Origin: Deinococcota bacterium | GTDB taxonomy: Bacteria > Deinococcota > Deinococci > Deinococcales > Trueperaceae | DNA length: 64,000 nt | Assembly (NCBI GenBank): GCA_963170125.1 | Contig: CAUJFI010000110.1 | Location: forward strand, 17,617-81,616 | Reading direction: 5' to 3' | Part shown: piece by piece, positions 8,734 through 16,250 of the stretch | Numbering within the stretch: the first letter of the stretch is position 1 | Layout: every line of letters begins with the position of its first letter | Made by a program: the position numbers and the translations under genes | The notes under the pieces: model-generated | What the model saw: the letters and a program-made list of their open reading frames with translations, nothing else | Told to the model about the DNA's origin: nothing | Database searches by the model: none

Positions 8734-8781
8734 ATTGAGCGAGGCTCAAAAACCATGAACTTGAGATTGAGCCACACTCGT
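8734..8781. promoter_or_regulatory. Candidate operator pair between the two arms of the sugar locus
   Basis: TTGAGC-GAG-GCTCAA at 8735-8749 is a perfect 6-bp inverted repeat. A degenerate copy starts at 8766, exactly 32 bp (three helical turns) further on, and matches 11 of 16 positions of the first including its flanking A. Another TTGAG half-site is at 8761-8765. The element lies between the divergent discoidin operon and rpiR gene. It is the best candidate binding site for the RpiR regulator, but no experiment supports this. Confidence 0.55.
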
Positions 8782-8858
8782 TATGGCATGCTAGGCGTGG
8801 AGGGTAGCTCTGTCAAGGGTCGGACCTCCCGCCCAGGGCTGCACGTATCGACTGCCTC

Positions 8859-9683
8859 ATGCCGCGTCTGTTGACCAAGCTCCGCGCCTCGCTACCCGAT
8901 CTCAGCCCTGTGCTGCGGCGCGTGGCCGATTACGTGCTCGAACACCCGGACGCCGTCATCTACCACAGCGTCACCGAGCTCGCCGAGGCGGCGCGCAGCA
9001 GCGAGGGCAGCATCATCCGCTTCTGCCAGGACCTCGGCTTCTCCGGGTTCCAAGAGTTCAAGCTGACGCTGGCAGTCGAGTCTGGCACGCCGAGCCGCTC
9101 CCTCGAGCCCAACGGCGAGACGAGCCTCATGACCAAGCTCGCGCACCACGCCGCCGGCACGCTCGCCGAGACCGCGACGCTCTTCGAGCAAGACGTCTTC
9201 GAGACCGTGGCCCAGCGCCTGGCCGCCGCGACGCGTATCGACGTCTACGGCGTCGGCGCCTCGGGAGTCGTGGCGCAGTACTTCGCTTACAAGCTCCTGC
9301 GCTTCGGGTTGACGGCCCAGGCGTACACGGACCTGCACCTGGGCTCCATGAGCGCTTCCAACCTCTCGCCGACGTCCGTCGCCATCGGCGTCTCCAGCTC
9401 GGGCTCCACCATCGACACGCTCCAGGCCGTCAAGGTCGCCAAGGCGGCGGGCGCCTTCACCGTCGCCGTCACGAACAGGCTCAAGAGCCCCCTCGCCAAG
9501 GTGGCCGACCGCAGCCTGTTCGCCTCGCCGCCCGAGTCGCCCCTCACGGGCGGTGACGTCTTCGCCAAGATCGGCCAGCTCCTCGTGCTCGAGGGGCTCG
9601 TGCGGCTCATGGCGGAAGCGGACGACGAGTTCAAGGAGGGCGTGCGGCGCACGGCCCAGGTCGTCGCGGACAGGAGCATGTGA
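8859..9683 (+). CDS. MurR/RpiR family transcriptional regulator
   Basis: The 274-residue protein has an N-terminal RpiR helix-turn-helix (residues 1-77; LRRVADYVLEHPDAV, SVTELAEAARSSEGSIIRF, LGFSGFQEFKL). A SIS sugar-phosphate-binding domain follows (about residues 115-245; RIDVYGVGASGVVAQYF, GVSSSGSTIDTLQAVK). These regulators sense sugar phosphates. Located divergently from the sugar uptake genes and next to the ROK kinase, it probably responds to ManNAc-6-P or a related ester and controls both arms. A weak TATCGA lies 7 nt before the ATG. Whether it acts as repressor or activator cannot be told. Confidence 0.93.
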   Translation: MPRLLTKLRASLPDLSPVLRRVADYVLEHPDAVIYHSVTELAEAARSSEGSIIRFCQDLGFSGFQEFKLTLAVESGTPSRSLEPNGETSLMTKLAHHAAGTLAETATLFEQDVFETVAQRLAAATRIDVYGVGASGVVAQYFAYKLLRFGLTAQAYTDLHLGSMSASNLSPTSVAIGVSSSGSTIDTLQAVKVAKAAGAFTVAVTNRLKSPLAKVADRSLFASPPESPLTGGDVFAKIGQLLVLEGLVRLMAEADDEFKEGVRRTAQVVADRSM

Positions 9684-9686
9684 ACG

Positions 9687-10559
9687 GTGACACGAGTTCC
9701 TGTGCTCGCCATGGACGTGGGTGGCACGAAGCTGGCCGTCGCGCTCGTGCGTGGGGCGGACGTCATCGATCAGGAGCTGGCGACCACCCCCGCCAACGAC
9801 GGTCCCGAGGCGGTCGTCGCTGCGCTCGGGGTCGCCGCGACCAGCCTCCTCGCGCGCGCCGCAGAGGCCCCGGTGGCCCTGGGCGTGGCTTGCGCGGGCT
9901 TGGTCCGCGCCGGCAAGGTGCGGGCCGTCAGCCGCGACCTACTGCCTGGTTGGGACGACTTCCCGCTCGTGGAGCGGTTGGAGCGCGCCCTCGCCTTGCC
10001 CGCCCTTGGCTTGCCCGTCGTGGCCCTGAACGACGCGCAGGCCGCGGCCTACGGTGAAGCCCTGCACGGCGCCGGGCGCGGGCGCGGCTCGTCCTTCTTC
10101 GTCACGGTCTCCACCGGAGTCGGGGGCGGCTTCGTCGTCGGCGACCAGCTCTGGCAGGGGGCGACTGGCCTCGCCGGCCACCTGGGCCACGTGGGTGGCG
10201 GCGTGCTCGAGCGGATGACGTCTGGCACCGCGCTGGAGCGCAGGGCGGCCGAGTTCGGCCACGCCGCCACCGCCCGTGAGATCGTGGCCGCCGCCGAGGA
10301 GCGGCAGCCGTGGGCCCGCGGCCTCCTGGACGGCGCGGCGGCCGCCCTCGCGGCGGCGTTGGTGGACGTGAAGTACGTCGTCGACCCCGAGGTGATCGTC
10401 CTGGGTGGCGGCGTCGGACTGAACCCCACGTTTCGCGCGGCGCTCGAGGTCGCCTTCCTCAGCGTCGACGAGGCGCTGCGGACCCCGGTTGTGGCGGCAG
10501 AGCTCGGCGCGGCGGCCGGGCTCGTCGGTGTCGCCGCGTGGGCCACGAAGGGCCGGTAA
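9687..10559 (+). CDS. ROK family sugar kinase, probable N-acetylmannosamine kinase
   Basis: The 290-residue protein has the ROK phosphate-binding start LAMDVGGTKLAVAL, the catalytic-type ALNDAQAAAYGE, the STGVGGGFVVG motif and the C-terminal GGGVGLNPTF. It starts with GTG three bases after rpiR, so the two are co-transcribed. NanE in the same locus makes ManNAc the favoured substrate. Where most ROK kinases have a Cys-rich zinc loop after the GHxGH motif, this protein reads GHLGHVGGGVLERMTSG. It therefore lacks all zinc-ligand cysteines and about a dozen residues. Glucokinase activity cannot be excluded. Confidence 0.85.
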   Translation: MTRVPVLAMDVGGTKLAVALVRGADVIDQELATTPANDGPEAVVAALGVAATSLLARAAEAPVALGVACAGLVRAGKVRAVSRDLLPGWDDFPLVERLERALALPALGLPVVALNDAQAAAYGEALHGAGRGRGSSFFVTVSTGVGGGFVVGDQLWQGATGLAGHLGHVGGGVLERMTSGTALERRAAEFGHAATAREIVAAAEERQPWARGLLDGAAAALAAALVDVKYVVDPEVIVLGGGVGLNPTFRAALEVAFLSVDEALRTPVVAAELGAAAGLVGVAAWATKGR

Positions 10560-10600
10560 GCCCATGCCGGCATCCTGGGTACGGTTGGCATGCTCGGCTG

Positions 10601-11992
10601 CTAGGGAACCCGCGCCAGCCTGCCCAAGGTCATGTCCACCCCGGCGGCGCAGCCCCTGACCGTCGGGTCGGCGGCCGACGGCGTCCAGCCCGCGCTGATG
10701 TCCTCGGCGCGGTAAGCGACGAGCGCCTCGCCCGAGGGGGTGACGGCCACGGCCGGCTGCCTGAAGAACCAGTAGCCCACGTTGCAGCCGCGGTAGAGGA
10801 AGATGTCGTCCGCCGGGAGGTCCTCGCCCGTCTCCACGGTGTCCGCGCCCCAGTCGTCCGACCTGGAGCGGCCGACGCAGTCGTTATCGCACGTGCCGAG
10901 GTAGATGTTGGAGCCGTGCGTGTACACGAGCCTGGGGTGCTCGGCGGCCGTGAGGACGAGCTGGAGACCGTCTCCCAGCCGCAGCGCCACCTCACCCGAG
11001 CTGAGGGCGATGGCCGTCCACGCCTCGCCCTCGGCGGCCGTGCAGCCCGCGTCGCACTCGAAGTACGCGAGGAAGCGCTCGCCGTCGTTCTGGCCCAGGA
11101 ACGCGAGGCGCGCCCCGCCTGCGGCCGTGACCGCCAGGCTGACGGACGGCTGGATCTCCTCGACGTAGCGGTCGAAGAACGCGTGGCCGAGGCCGATGCC
11201 CGGCCAGTTGTCGACCTCCTCGGAGCCGCAGTCGACCTCGCACCTCAGGTAGGCGACGAGGTCGGCGCCCTCGACCGGGATGACCGCAGCGACGTGCGCC
11301 ACACCGCTCGGGTCGTAGACGAACGTGGGCTCGAGCCAGCTCTGCTCGCTTATCAGCCCGCGTCTCCAACTGGCCGGGTCGAGGCAGTTCCCGTCGCAGG
11401 AGAAGAACAGCGTGCCAGGGTCGGGGGCGAAGAGCCCAAGGTAGGTCTGCTCCGCGTGCATGAGGAAGCGCGGACGGCCGTCGGGGTCGAGCGCGAAGGC
11501 CTCGCCCGTCAGCTCCCAATCGCCGTCATGCGTGTAGACGTTGGCGAGCGACCAGGCGCGGTCGTCGCGGCAGTCGCCACCGCATTCGGCGTAGAAGACG
11601 GAGTCGTGCGTGGCGAGCAGGAGCCGCGGCCTGCCGGCGCCGTCGAGCGCTACGAGGGCGTTGCCGACGGCGCCGGCCTCGCCCGTCTCGAACACGACGG
11701 TCCACATCTCCTCGGCGCTGCCGCAGCCGGGCGGGCAGTAGGCGTACACGGCGCCGGCGGCCGCAACGAGGGGGTAGACGAGGTGGAGGCCGCCGTCGGC
11801 GTCGGTACGCACGCGCGGGTCTCCGGTGTTGTAGACCTCCTCGCCGGTCGGCAGGAAGAACGGTTGCGCGAGGGCCCAGGCGGCGAGGCCTAGCATCAGG
11901 CAGACGAGCGCCAGGCGTGAGGCGCGGAGGGTGGGGCGGGGGCGTCTCGGGGCGCTACGTGGCGCTGCAAGGGAGGCTCTATTGGCTCGCAT
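10601..11992 (-). CDS. Secreted repeat protein with six CxxxC motifs, possible beta-propeller
   Basis: I do not recognise a named family. From the ATG at 11992 the product has 463 residues with a signal peptide (LALVCLMLGLAAWALAQ). Six repeats of about 50-62 residues each carry a Cys-x3-Cys pair (86/90, 137/141, 199/203, 251/255, 313/317, 368/372). Each pair follows an aromatic strand and precedes a Trp 6-9 residues later. Between them run hydrophobic strands such as GRPRLLLAT and HPRLVYTH. This pattern fits a propeller with one disulfide-closed loop per blade, exported to an oxidising compartment. A CATAAT lies 9 nt before the start. The neighbouring DCC protein may be relevant to the disulfides, which is an inference. 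Confidence 0.7.
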   Translation of the reverse strand: MRANRASLAAPRSAPRRPRPTLRASRLALVCLMLGLAAWALAQPFFLPTGEEVYNTGDPRVRTDADGGLHLVYPLVAAAGAVYAYCPPGCGSAEEMWTVVFETGEAGAVGNALVALDGAGRPRLLLATHDSVFYAECGGDCRDDRAWSLANVYTHDGDWELTGEAFALDPDGRPRFLMHAEQTYLGLFAPDPGTLFFSCDGNCLDPASWRRGLISEQSWLEPTFVYDPSGVAHVAAVIPVEGADLVAYLRCEVDCGSEEVDNWPGIGLGHAFFDRYVEEIQPSVSLAVTAAGGARLAFLGQNDGERFLAYFECDAGCTAAEGEAWTAIALSSGEVALRLGDGLQLVLTAAEHPRLVYTHGSNIYLGTCDNDCVGRSRSDDWGADTVETGEDLPADDIFLYRGCNVGYWFFRQPAVAVTPSGEALVAYRAEDISAGWTPSAADPTVRGCAAGVDMTLGRLARVP

Positions 11993-12116
11993 AGCTGGAC
12001 CATTATGCCGTGACGGGGGCGGCCACGGAACCTGCGTGCGGGGGGCCGGGGAACGTGCGTGCCCAGGCCAGACGAGCACCAACGATTCGGGGAACGCGCG
12101 TTCCGGGGCCAGACAC

Positions 12117-12689
12117 TCAGCCGAGGAACCGCCGCGCCTCGTCGGGGGTGGGCAGCCGACAGGAGTCCTTGCGGCCAAACCACCGGTAACGGCGCTTCGC
12201 GACGAAGTCGTATACGGCGTCGCGCAGCCCAACCGGCAGGACGACGTACACGCTCAGCACGGGCCAGAGCCCGTTCAGGTGCTTGAGGAGCCGTAGACCT
12301 GCGGTGGAGCGGTCGTAGATGCGGCCGCCCTCGATCAGGAAGACGGTCGGCGGGTCGTCGTTCGCGCGCTCCGGCAGCGAGCCGTGCGGGAGCTGCGCCG
12401 CGTAGCGGGCGAGCAGCGCCATGCCCACGTCCGACTGCAGCGCGGCGAAGCGCACCTTGCCCTGTGGGTCGCGGTCGATCACGAAGCGGACGGCCGCGTT
12501 GCAGAGGTTGCAGACGCCGTCGAAGAGGAGGACGGGGCCAGCCTCGGAAGGGGCCGTTGCCTGCGCGTCGACCCCAGGGGCCGCCTTGGCATCGACCACG
12601 GAGCGCGCGGCCTGCGCGTCGGCCCCGGTGGTCGCCGCCTCACGACCGGCTGCCGCTTGGCTCGAAAGCTCGTCCGCAGGCGCCGTCAC
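12117..12689 (-). CDS. DCC family (DUF393) thiol-disulfide oxidoreductase-like protein
   Basis: The 190-residue product has a low-complexity Ala/Thr-rich N-terminus of about 50 residues. The DUF393 domain follows and opens with LLFDGVCNLCNAAVRFVI, giving the DxxCxxC motif that names the family. It continues with KVRFAALQSD, a PPTVFLIEGGRIYDRSTA segment and RYRWFGRKDSC. The fold is thioredoxin-like and the Cys-x2-Cys pair suggests redox chemistry, but substrates are not well defined. It has no signal peptide. Its GTG start at 12689 is preceded 6 nt upstream by CAGACT, a possible -10. It diverges from the DinB-like gene. Confidence 0.88.
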   Translation of the reverse strand: MTAPADELSSQAAAGREAATTGADAQAARSVVDAKAAPGVDAQATAPSEAGPVLLFDGVCNLCNAAVRFVIDRDPQGKVRFAALQSDVGMALLARYAAQLPHGSLPERANDDPPTVFLIEGGRIYDRSTAGLRLLKHLNGLWPVLSVYVVLPVGLRDAVYDFVAKRRYRWFGRKDSCRLPTPDEARRFLG

Positions 12690-12747
12690 GCTTCAAGTCT
12701 GCCACGCCCCTGTCGTGCGGTGCGTTCCGGTGCAGCGCGGCGGCGAG

Positions 12748-12753
12748 TACACT
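12748..12753 (+). promoter_or_regulatory. -10 element TACACT, leaderless spacing
   Basis: TACACT ends 8 nt before the ATG of the DinB-like gene, so transcription should begin at or next to the start codon. No Shine-Dalgarno is present. Confidence 0.55.
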
Positions 12754-12761
12754 CCCGGCGT

Positions 12762-13229
12762 ATGAGCCTCATGCAGCGGTTGATCGGGGCGGCCTTGCGG
12801 CCCCGCGTGAAGAGAAAGGCCCAGGGCAAGACGTTCGAGCAGCTAGCCGACCAGCTCGTCGCCTCGCGTGACTTCCTGATGCCGCGGGTTCTGGCGGCCA
12901 AGGACACGCCCGGCAACAGGGAGGTTATCAACCACTGGCTGGGCATCGAGCGTTGGAGCCTTGGCAACGCGCAGAGCTGGGAGGACCCGCCCGCCCCACG
13001 CTCGTATCGCACCTCCAGGCTGCCGGAGGGCGCGACGCTCGCCGAGCTGCAGAGCGGCTTCGCCAGCGCGCGCGAGGCGAGCATCGCGGCGGCGCGGGAG
13101 TTCGCGCGCAGCGGCGTGAACCCAGAAGCCGTCGTGACTCACAACGACCTCGGGCCGCTCACCTTGCTCGAATGGTTCCAGTACATCGACGATCACTCGC
13201 GGCGCGAGGTCATCCGGTTACGGCGATAG
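12762..13229 (+). CDS. DinB-like superfamily protein
   Basis: The 155-residue protein resembles DinB/DUF664-type four-helix metal-binding proteins. It has a helix with NHWLGIERWSLGNA (about residues 55-70) and a C-terminal EWFQYIDDHSRREVIRL helix, placing His residues where the family's metal site lies. Members include thiol-transferases (bacillithiol or mycothiol dependent) and many unknowns. An upstream in-frame extension was rejected because a -10 (TACACT) sits 8 nt before the ATG at 12762. It converges with the nitrilase-family gene. The exact function is not known. Confidence 0.65.
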   Translation: MSLMQRLIGAALRPRVKRKAQGKTFEQLADQLVASRDFLMPRVLAAKDTPGNREVINHWLGIERWSLGNAQSWEDPPAPRSYRTSRLPEGATLAELQSGFASAREASIAAAREFARSGVNPEAVVTHNDLGPLTLLEWFQYIDDHSRREVIRLRR

Positions 13230-13253
13230 CGCTGCAGGCGCCTGTGCCCAGCG

Positions 13254-14147
13254 TCAGCGCCCCGTCAGCTTGAGGTCGCCGAGGCCCTTGAACACCTCCC
13301 CCCGCTCGAAGCCTTCCTGGTACGGCGGAAAGCGCATGCCGTAATCGCGGAGCTGCTTCCACGTCTGGGCGATGCCCAAGGTGCCCGACTCGCGGGCGCG
13401 GGCCACGTCGTCCAGGTCGATGCGCTGCACGAAGAACGTCTCGCGCTCGCCGGCCTGATGCAAGACGAGCCCCTCCGGGCCGACGAGCAGCGAGCGTCCG
13501 CCGCCCCAGGCCCCGACCGCGTTGACGTCTAGGAAGTACACCTGGTTGGTGATGGCGTGGGCGCGGCTCAGCACCGTCTCGAGCTCGCGGTCCTGCGTGG
13601 TCGTAAGGGTGGGGTGGAGTATGACCTCTGCGCCCATCCAGGCGAGCGTCCGCACCGTTTCCGGGAACCACATGTCGTAGCAGATGGAGAGGCCGAAGCG
13701 TCCGACGCCGGGCACGTCGAAGACGCCGTACTCGCTGCCGGCCTTCGCCTCGGCCTCGAACGGGTACCAGGGGAACAGCTTGCGGTAACGCGCGACGATC
13801 TCGCCTGCCGGCGAGATGGCGACGGCCGTGTTGTAACAGGCGTCGCCCTCCGTCTCGTAGAGCGACCCCGGCACGAGCCAGCGGCCCAGGCGTCTGGCGA
13901 GCGCGCACAACTCGTCGGTGAGCGGCCCTGGGATGGGCGCGCGACAGAGCGCGTACTCCTCGCGGCTTGGCAGGCGCCCGAACTGCGCGACCCCGGAGGC
14001 GGCCAACTCGGGGAAGACCAGCATGTCTACCCACGGGAAGGAGTGGACTATGCGCTGCGCCACCCCCGCCATCTTGGCGACGGTAGCCGGCGGGTCCCAC
14101 GGTTCGACGGCCAGCTGCACGGCGGCCAACCCGAACGGCCGGCTCAT
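13254..14147 (-). CDS. Nitrilase-superfamily carbon-nitrogen hydrolase
   Basis: The 297-residue enzyme has the full Glu-Lys-Cys triad in family context: Glu47 in VFPELAASG, Lys123 in RYRKLFPW and Cys156 in SICYDMWFPETV. It hydrolyses a C-N bond of an amide, nitrile or carbamoyl compound in the cytoplasm. It lies 25 nt behind the second permease of a peptide/nickel-type transporter in the same direction. It may therefore act on the imported compound, for example by releasing ammonia from an amide. The exact branch (aliphatic amidase, omega-amidase, N-carbamoylase) cannot be assigned from sequence reading alone. Confidence 0.9.
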   Translation of the reverse strand: MSRPFGLAAVQLAVEPWDPPATVAKMAGVAQRIVHSFPWVDMLVFPELAASGVAQFGRLPSREEYALCRAPIPGPLTDELCALARRLGRWLVPGSLYETEGDACYNTAVAISPAGEIVARYRKLFPWYPFEAEAKAGSEYGVFDVPGVGRFGLSICYDMWFPETVRTLAWMGAEVILHPTLTTTQDRELETVLSRAHAITNQVYFLDVNAVGAWGGGRSLLVGPEGLVLHQAGERETFFVQRIDLDDVARARESGTLGIAQTWKQLRDYGMRFPPYQEGFERGEVFKGLGDLKLTGR

Positions 14148-14172
14148 GAGGCGGCCTCGCTCGAAACAGGTC

Positions 14173-15150
14173 TCATCTGTACTCCTTGGGGTCGAAGAGG
14201 TCGCGTAGCGCGTCTCCGACGAGGTTGAAGCTCAAGACGGAAAGGAAGATGGCGAGGCCGGGGAAGGTGCTGGTCCACCAGGCCGTGCGCAGGAGCGCGC
14301 GACCGTCCTCGATCATCAGACCCCAGTCGGCCGCGGGCGGTTGGCTGCCGAGCCCGATGAAAGCGAGGCCGGTCGTGGCGAGGATCACCGTGCCGACGTC
14401 GAGGGAGGCCTGGACGAGGATCGGAGTGATGGAGTTCGGCAAGATATGGCGCAACATGATCTTCGGCGCGCTCGCGCCGAGCGCCCTGGCCGCCTCGACG
14501 AACGCCTGGTGGCGCAGCGAGAGCGCCACCCCGCGCACGAGGCGCGTGTACCACGGCCACCACGAGACGGCCAGGGCTATGACGGCGTTGGTGAGGCTCG
14601 GGCCTTGGAGCGCGACGATGGCCATCGCGAGGAGGAGGGAGGGGAAGGCGAGGAAGAGGTCGCAGACGCGCATGATCGCCTCGTCGACCCACCCGCCCAT
14701 CAGGCCGGCGATGGCGCCGAGCGGTGCCCCGATGGCCACGGCCAGGAGCACGACGATGAGCGGGGCGATCAGGGCTGGACGGGCGCCGTAGATGATGCGG
14801 CTCAGCACGTCCCTCCCGAGCCGGTCCGTGCCGAGCACGAACTCCTTCGACGGCGCCGAGACGCGGGTCGAGACCGACGAGCGCCCCGCGCCCATGGCCG
14901 GGTAGGGCGCCAGCTTGGGAGCGAACGCTGCCACCGCGATGAGCAGGGCGACGCAGCCGATGCCGAAGACCGCGAGCGGGTCGCGCTTGAGGACCGCCAG
15001 TGCGCGCTGCCACGCGCTGCGCGGCGGCGCAAGGTCGTCGTGACCGGGCGGCGCCTCGGCAGGCTCGCGACCACCCGTCTGGCCGGTCGCCAGTCCGCCG
15101 GCGAACATGCGCCAGCCGGCGCCCGTCACGCCGGAGCTGTCGCGCTTCAC
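14173..15150 (-). CDS. Peptide/nickel-type ABC transporter permease, DppC-like
   Basis: The 325-residue membrane protein has a long polar N-terminus (about 50 residues), then KRDPLAVFGIGCVALL. The extracellular segment is HLGTDRLGRD-like FVLGTDRLGRDVLSRIIYG, the typical DppC/OppC hallmark. An EAA loop (VEAARALGASAPKIMLRHIL) and GLAFIGLGSQPPAADWG follow. GTG at 15150 overlaps the upstream permease stop by four bases (GTGA). No ATPase genes (dppD/dppF) follow. The operon instead continues into the nitrilase-family gene, so the ATPases must be elsewhere. Confidence 0.92.
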   Translation of the reverse strand: MKRDSSGVTGAGWRMFAGGLATGQTGGREPAEAPPGHDDLAPPRSAWQRALAVLKRDPLAVFGIGCVALLIAVAAFAPKLAPYPAMGAGRSSVSTRVSAPSKEFVLGTDRLGRDVLSRIIYGARPALIAPLIVVLLAVAIGAPLGAIAGLMGGWVDEAIMRVCDLFLAFPSLLLAMAIVALQGPSLTNAVIALAVSWWPWYTRLVRGVALSLRHQAFVEAARALGASAPKIMLRHILPNSITPILVQASLDVGTVILATTGLAFIGLGSQPPAADWGLMIEDGRALLRTAWWTSTFPGLAIFLSVLSFNLVGDALRDLFDPKEYR

Positions 15151-16187
15151 GCCACCCTCACGCGCGGGTCGAGCAGCGCCTGACTGGCGTCCACGAGGAG
15201 GTTGACCAGGACGTAGCCGGCGGCGCCGAACAGCGTCATGCCGAGGATGGCGGGGTAGTCCACGTTGAGGAACGACCTCACGGTGAACGAGCCGAGGCCG
15301 GGCCAGGCGTAGATGACCTCGACGTAGAACGTCCCGGTGAGCATGAACGCCATGGTGAGCCCTATGACGGTGAGCGTCGGTCCGATGGCGTTGCGCAGCG
15401 CGAAGCGCCCGAGCACCCGCCTCTCGGCCACCCCGTAGGCGCGCGCCGTACGGATATAGTCCTGCGACAGCACCTCGAGCATGGCGGCGCGCGTCATGCG
15501 CGTTACGAGCCCGATCGGGTAGGCGGCCAACGTCACGGCCGGCAGCACGATGTGCGCCAGCGCGTCGCGGAACGCCGTGAGATTGCCGGTCACCAGCGTG
15601 TCGAGGAGGTTGAGCCCCGTGATGTTCGTGATGGGCGCCACGAACCGCAGGCCGGCGTCCACCCGTCCGGCGGACGGGAACCAACCGAGGACGTGCACGA
15701 ACAATAGCTGCAGGAGCAGGCCGAGCCAGAAGGCCGGCAAGGACACCCCGATCACGGAGGTGACGCGCACGACGGCCTCGCCGAGGCTCCCCCGCAACCT
15801 GGTCGAGACGACGCCCAGGGGCACGCCGATGCCGACGGCGAGGAGCATGGCCGCGAACATCAGCTCGAGCGTGGCGGCGATGCGCGAGCCGAGCTCCTGC
15901 GTGACGGGTCGCTTGGTGGCGAGCGAGTTGCCGAGGTCGCCCCTGGCGAGCCCGCGCAGGTACTGACCGTACTGCTCGACGAGCGGACGGTCGAAGCCGA
16001 ACCGCTTCTGGATGTCGGCGATCTCGGCCGGTCGCGCCCGAGGCCCCAGGTACAGGGCGGCCGGATCGGACGGGATGATCCGCGTCAGGGCGAAGACGAT
16101 CGTCGCCACCCCGACGAGGACGAGGATGGAGAGCGCGAGGCGGCGCGTGATGAACTTGAGTAGGTCCACGGGGTCGGGTTCAGCCAC
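15147..16187 (-). CDS. Peptide/nickel-type ABC transporter permease, DppB-like
   Basis: The 346-residue inner-membrane protein matches DppB: an N-terminal helix ITRRLALSILVLVGVATIVF, then RIIPSDPAALYLG, FGFDRPLVEQYGQYL and the EAA loop YIRTARAYGVAERRVLGRFAL. It starts with GTG at 16187. An internal GTG at 16172 is an alternative start. Its only Shine-Dalgarno-like bases (AGGGACGG) lie inside the 3' arm of the hairpin at 16194-16230, so translation may be damped relative to the binding protein. It partners with the DppC-like protein. Confidence 0.92.
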   Translation of the reverse strand: MAEPDPVDLLKFITRRLALSILVLVGVATIVFALTRIIPSDPAALYLGPRARPAEIADIQKRFGFDRPLVEQYGQYLRGLARGDLGNSLATKRPVTQELGSRIAATLELMFAAMLLAVGIGVPLGVVSTRLRGSLGEAVVRVTSVIGVSLPAFWLGLLLQLLFVHVLGWFPSAGRVDAGLRFVAPITNITGLNLLDTLVTGNLTAFRDALAHIVLPAVTLAAYPIGLVTRMTRAAMLEVLSQDYIRTARAYGVAERRVLGRFALRNAIGPTLTVIGLTMAFMLTGTFYVEVIYAWPGLGSFTVRSFLNVDYPAILGMTLFGAAGYVLVNLLVDASQALLDPRVRVA

Positions 16188-16193
16188 CAGCGT

Positions 16194-16230
16194 CCGTCCC
16201 TACCGCCTCATACCGAGGCGGTAGGGACGG
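16194..16230 (-). promoter_or_regulatory. Perfect 16-bp hairpin between binding-protein and permease genes
   Basis: CCGTCCCTACCGCCTC at 16194-16209 pairs exactly with 16215-16230 across a 5-nt loop. The structure ends 6 nt before the permease GTG and buries its only Shine-Dalgarno-like bases. No U-tract follows. A role in mRNA stability or translational damping is inferred from its position. Confidence 0.75.
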
Positions 16231-16250
16231 TAAGGACGGAGCTTGGCGCC

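Noticed and set aside
15151..15684. N-terminal extension of the DppC-like permease to 503 codons
   Set aside because: It reads through the DppB gene out of frame. GTG 15150 with a four-base overlap is the natural start.
16194..16230. Rho-independent terminator between binding protein and permease
   Set aside because: No U-tract follows and the downstream permease needs the same transcript, so it is listed as a regulatory hairpin instead.
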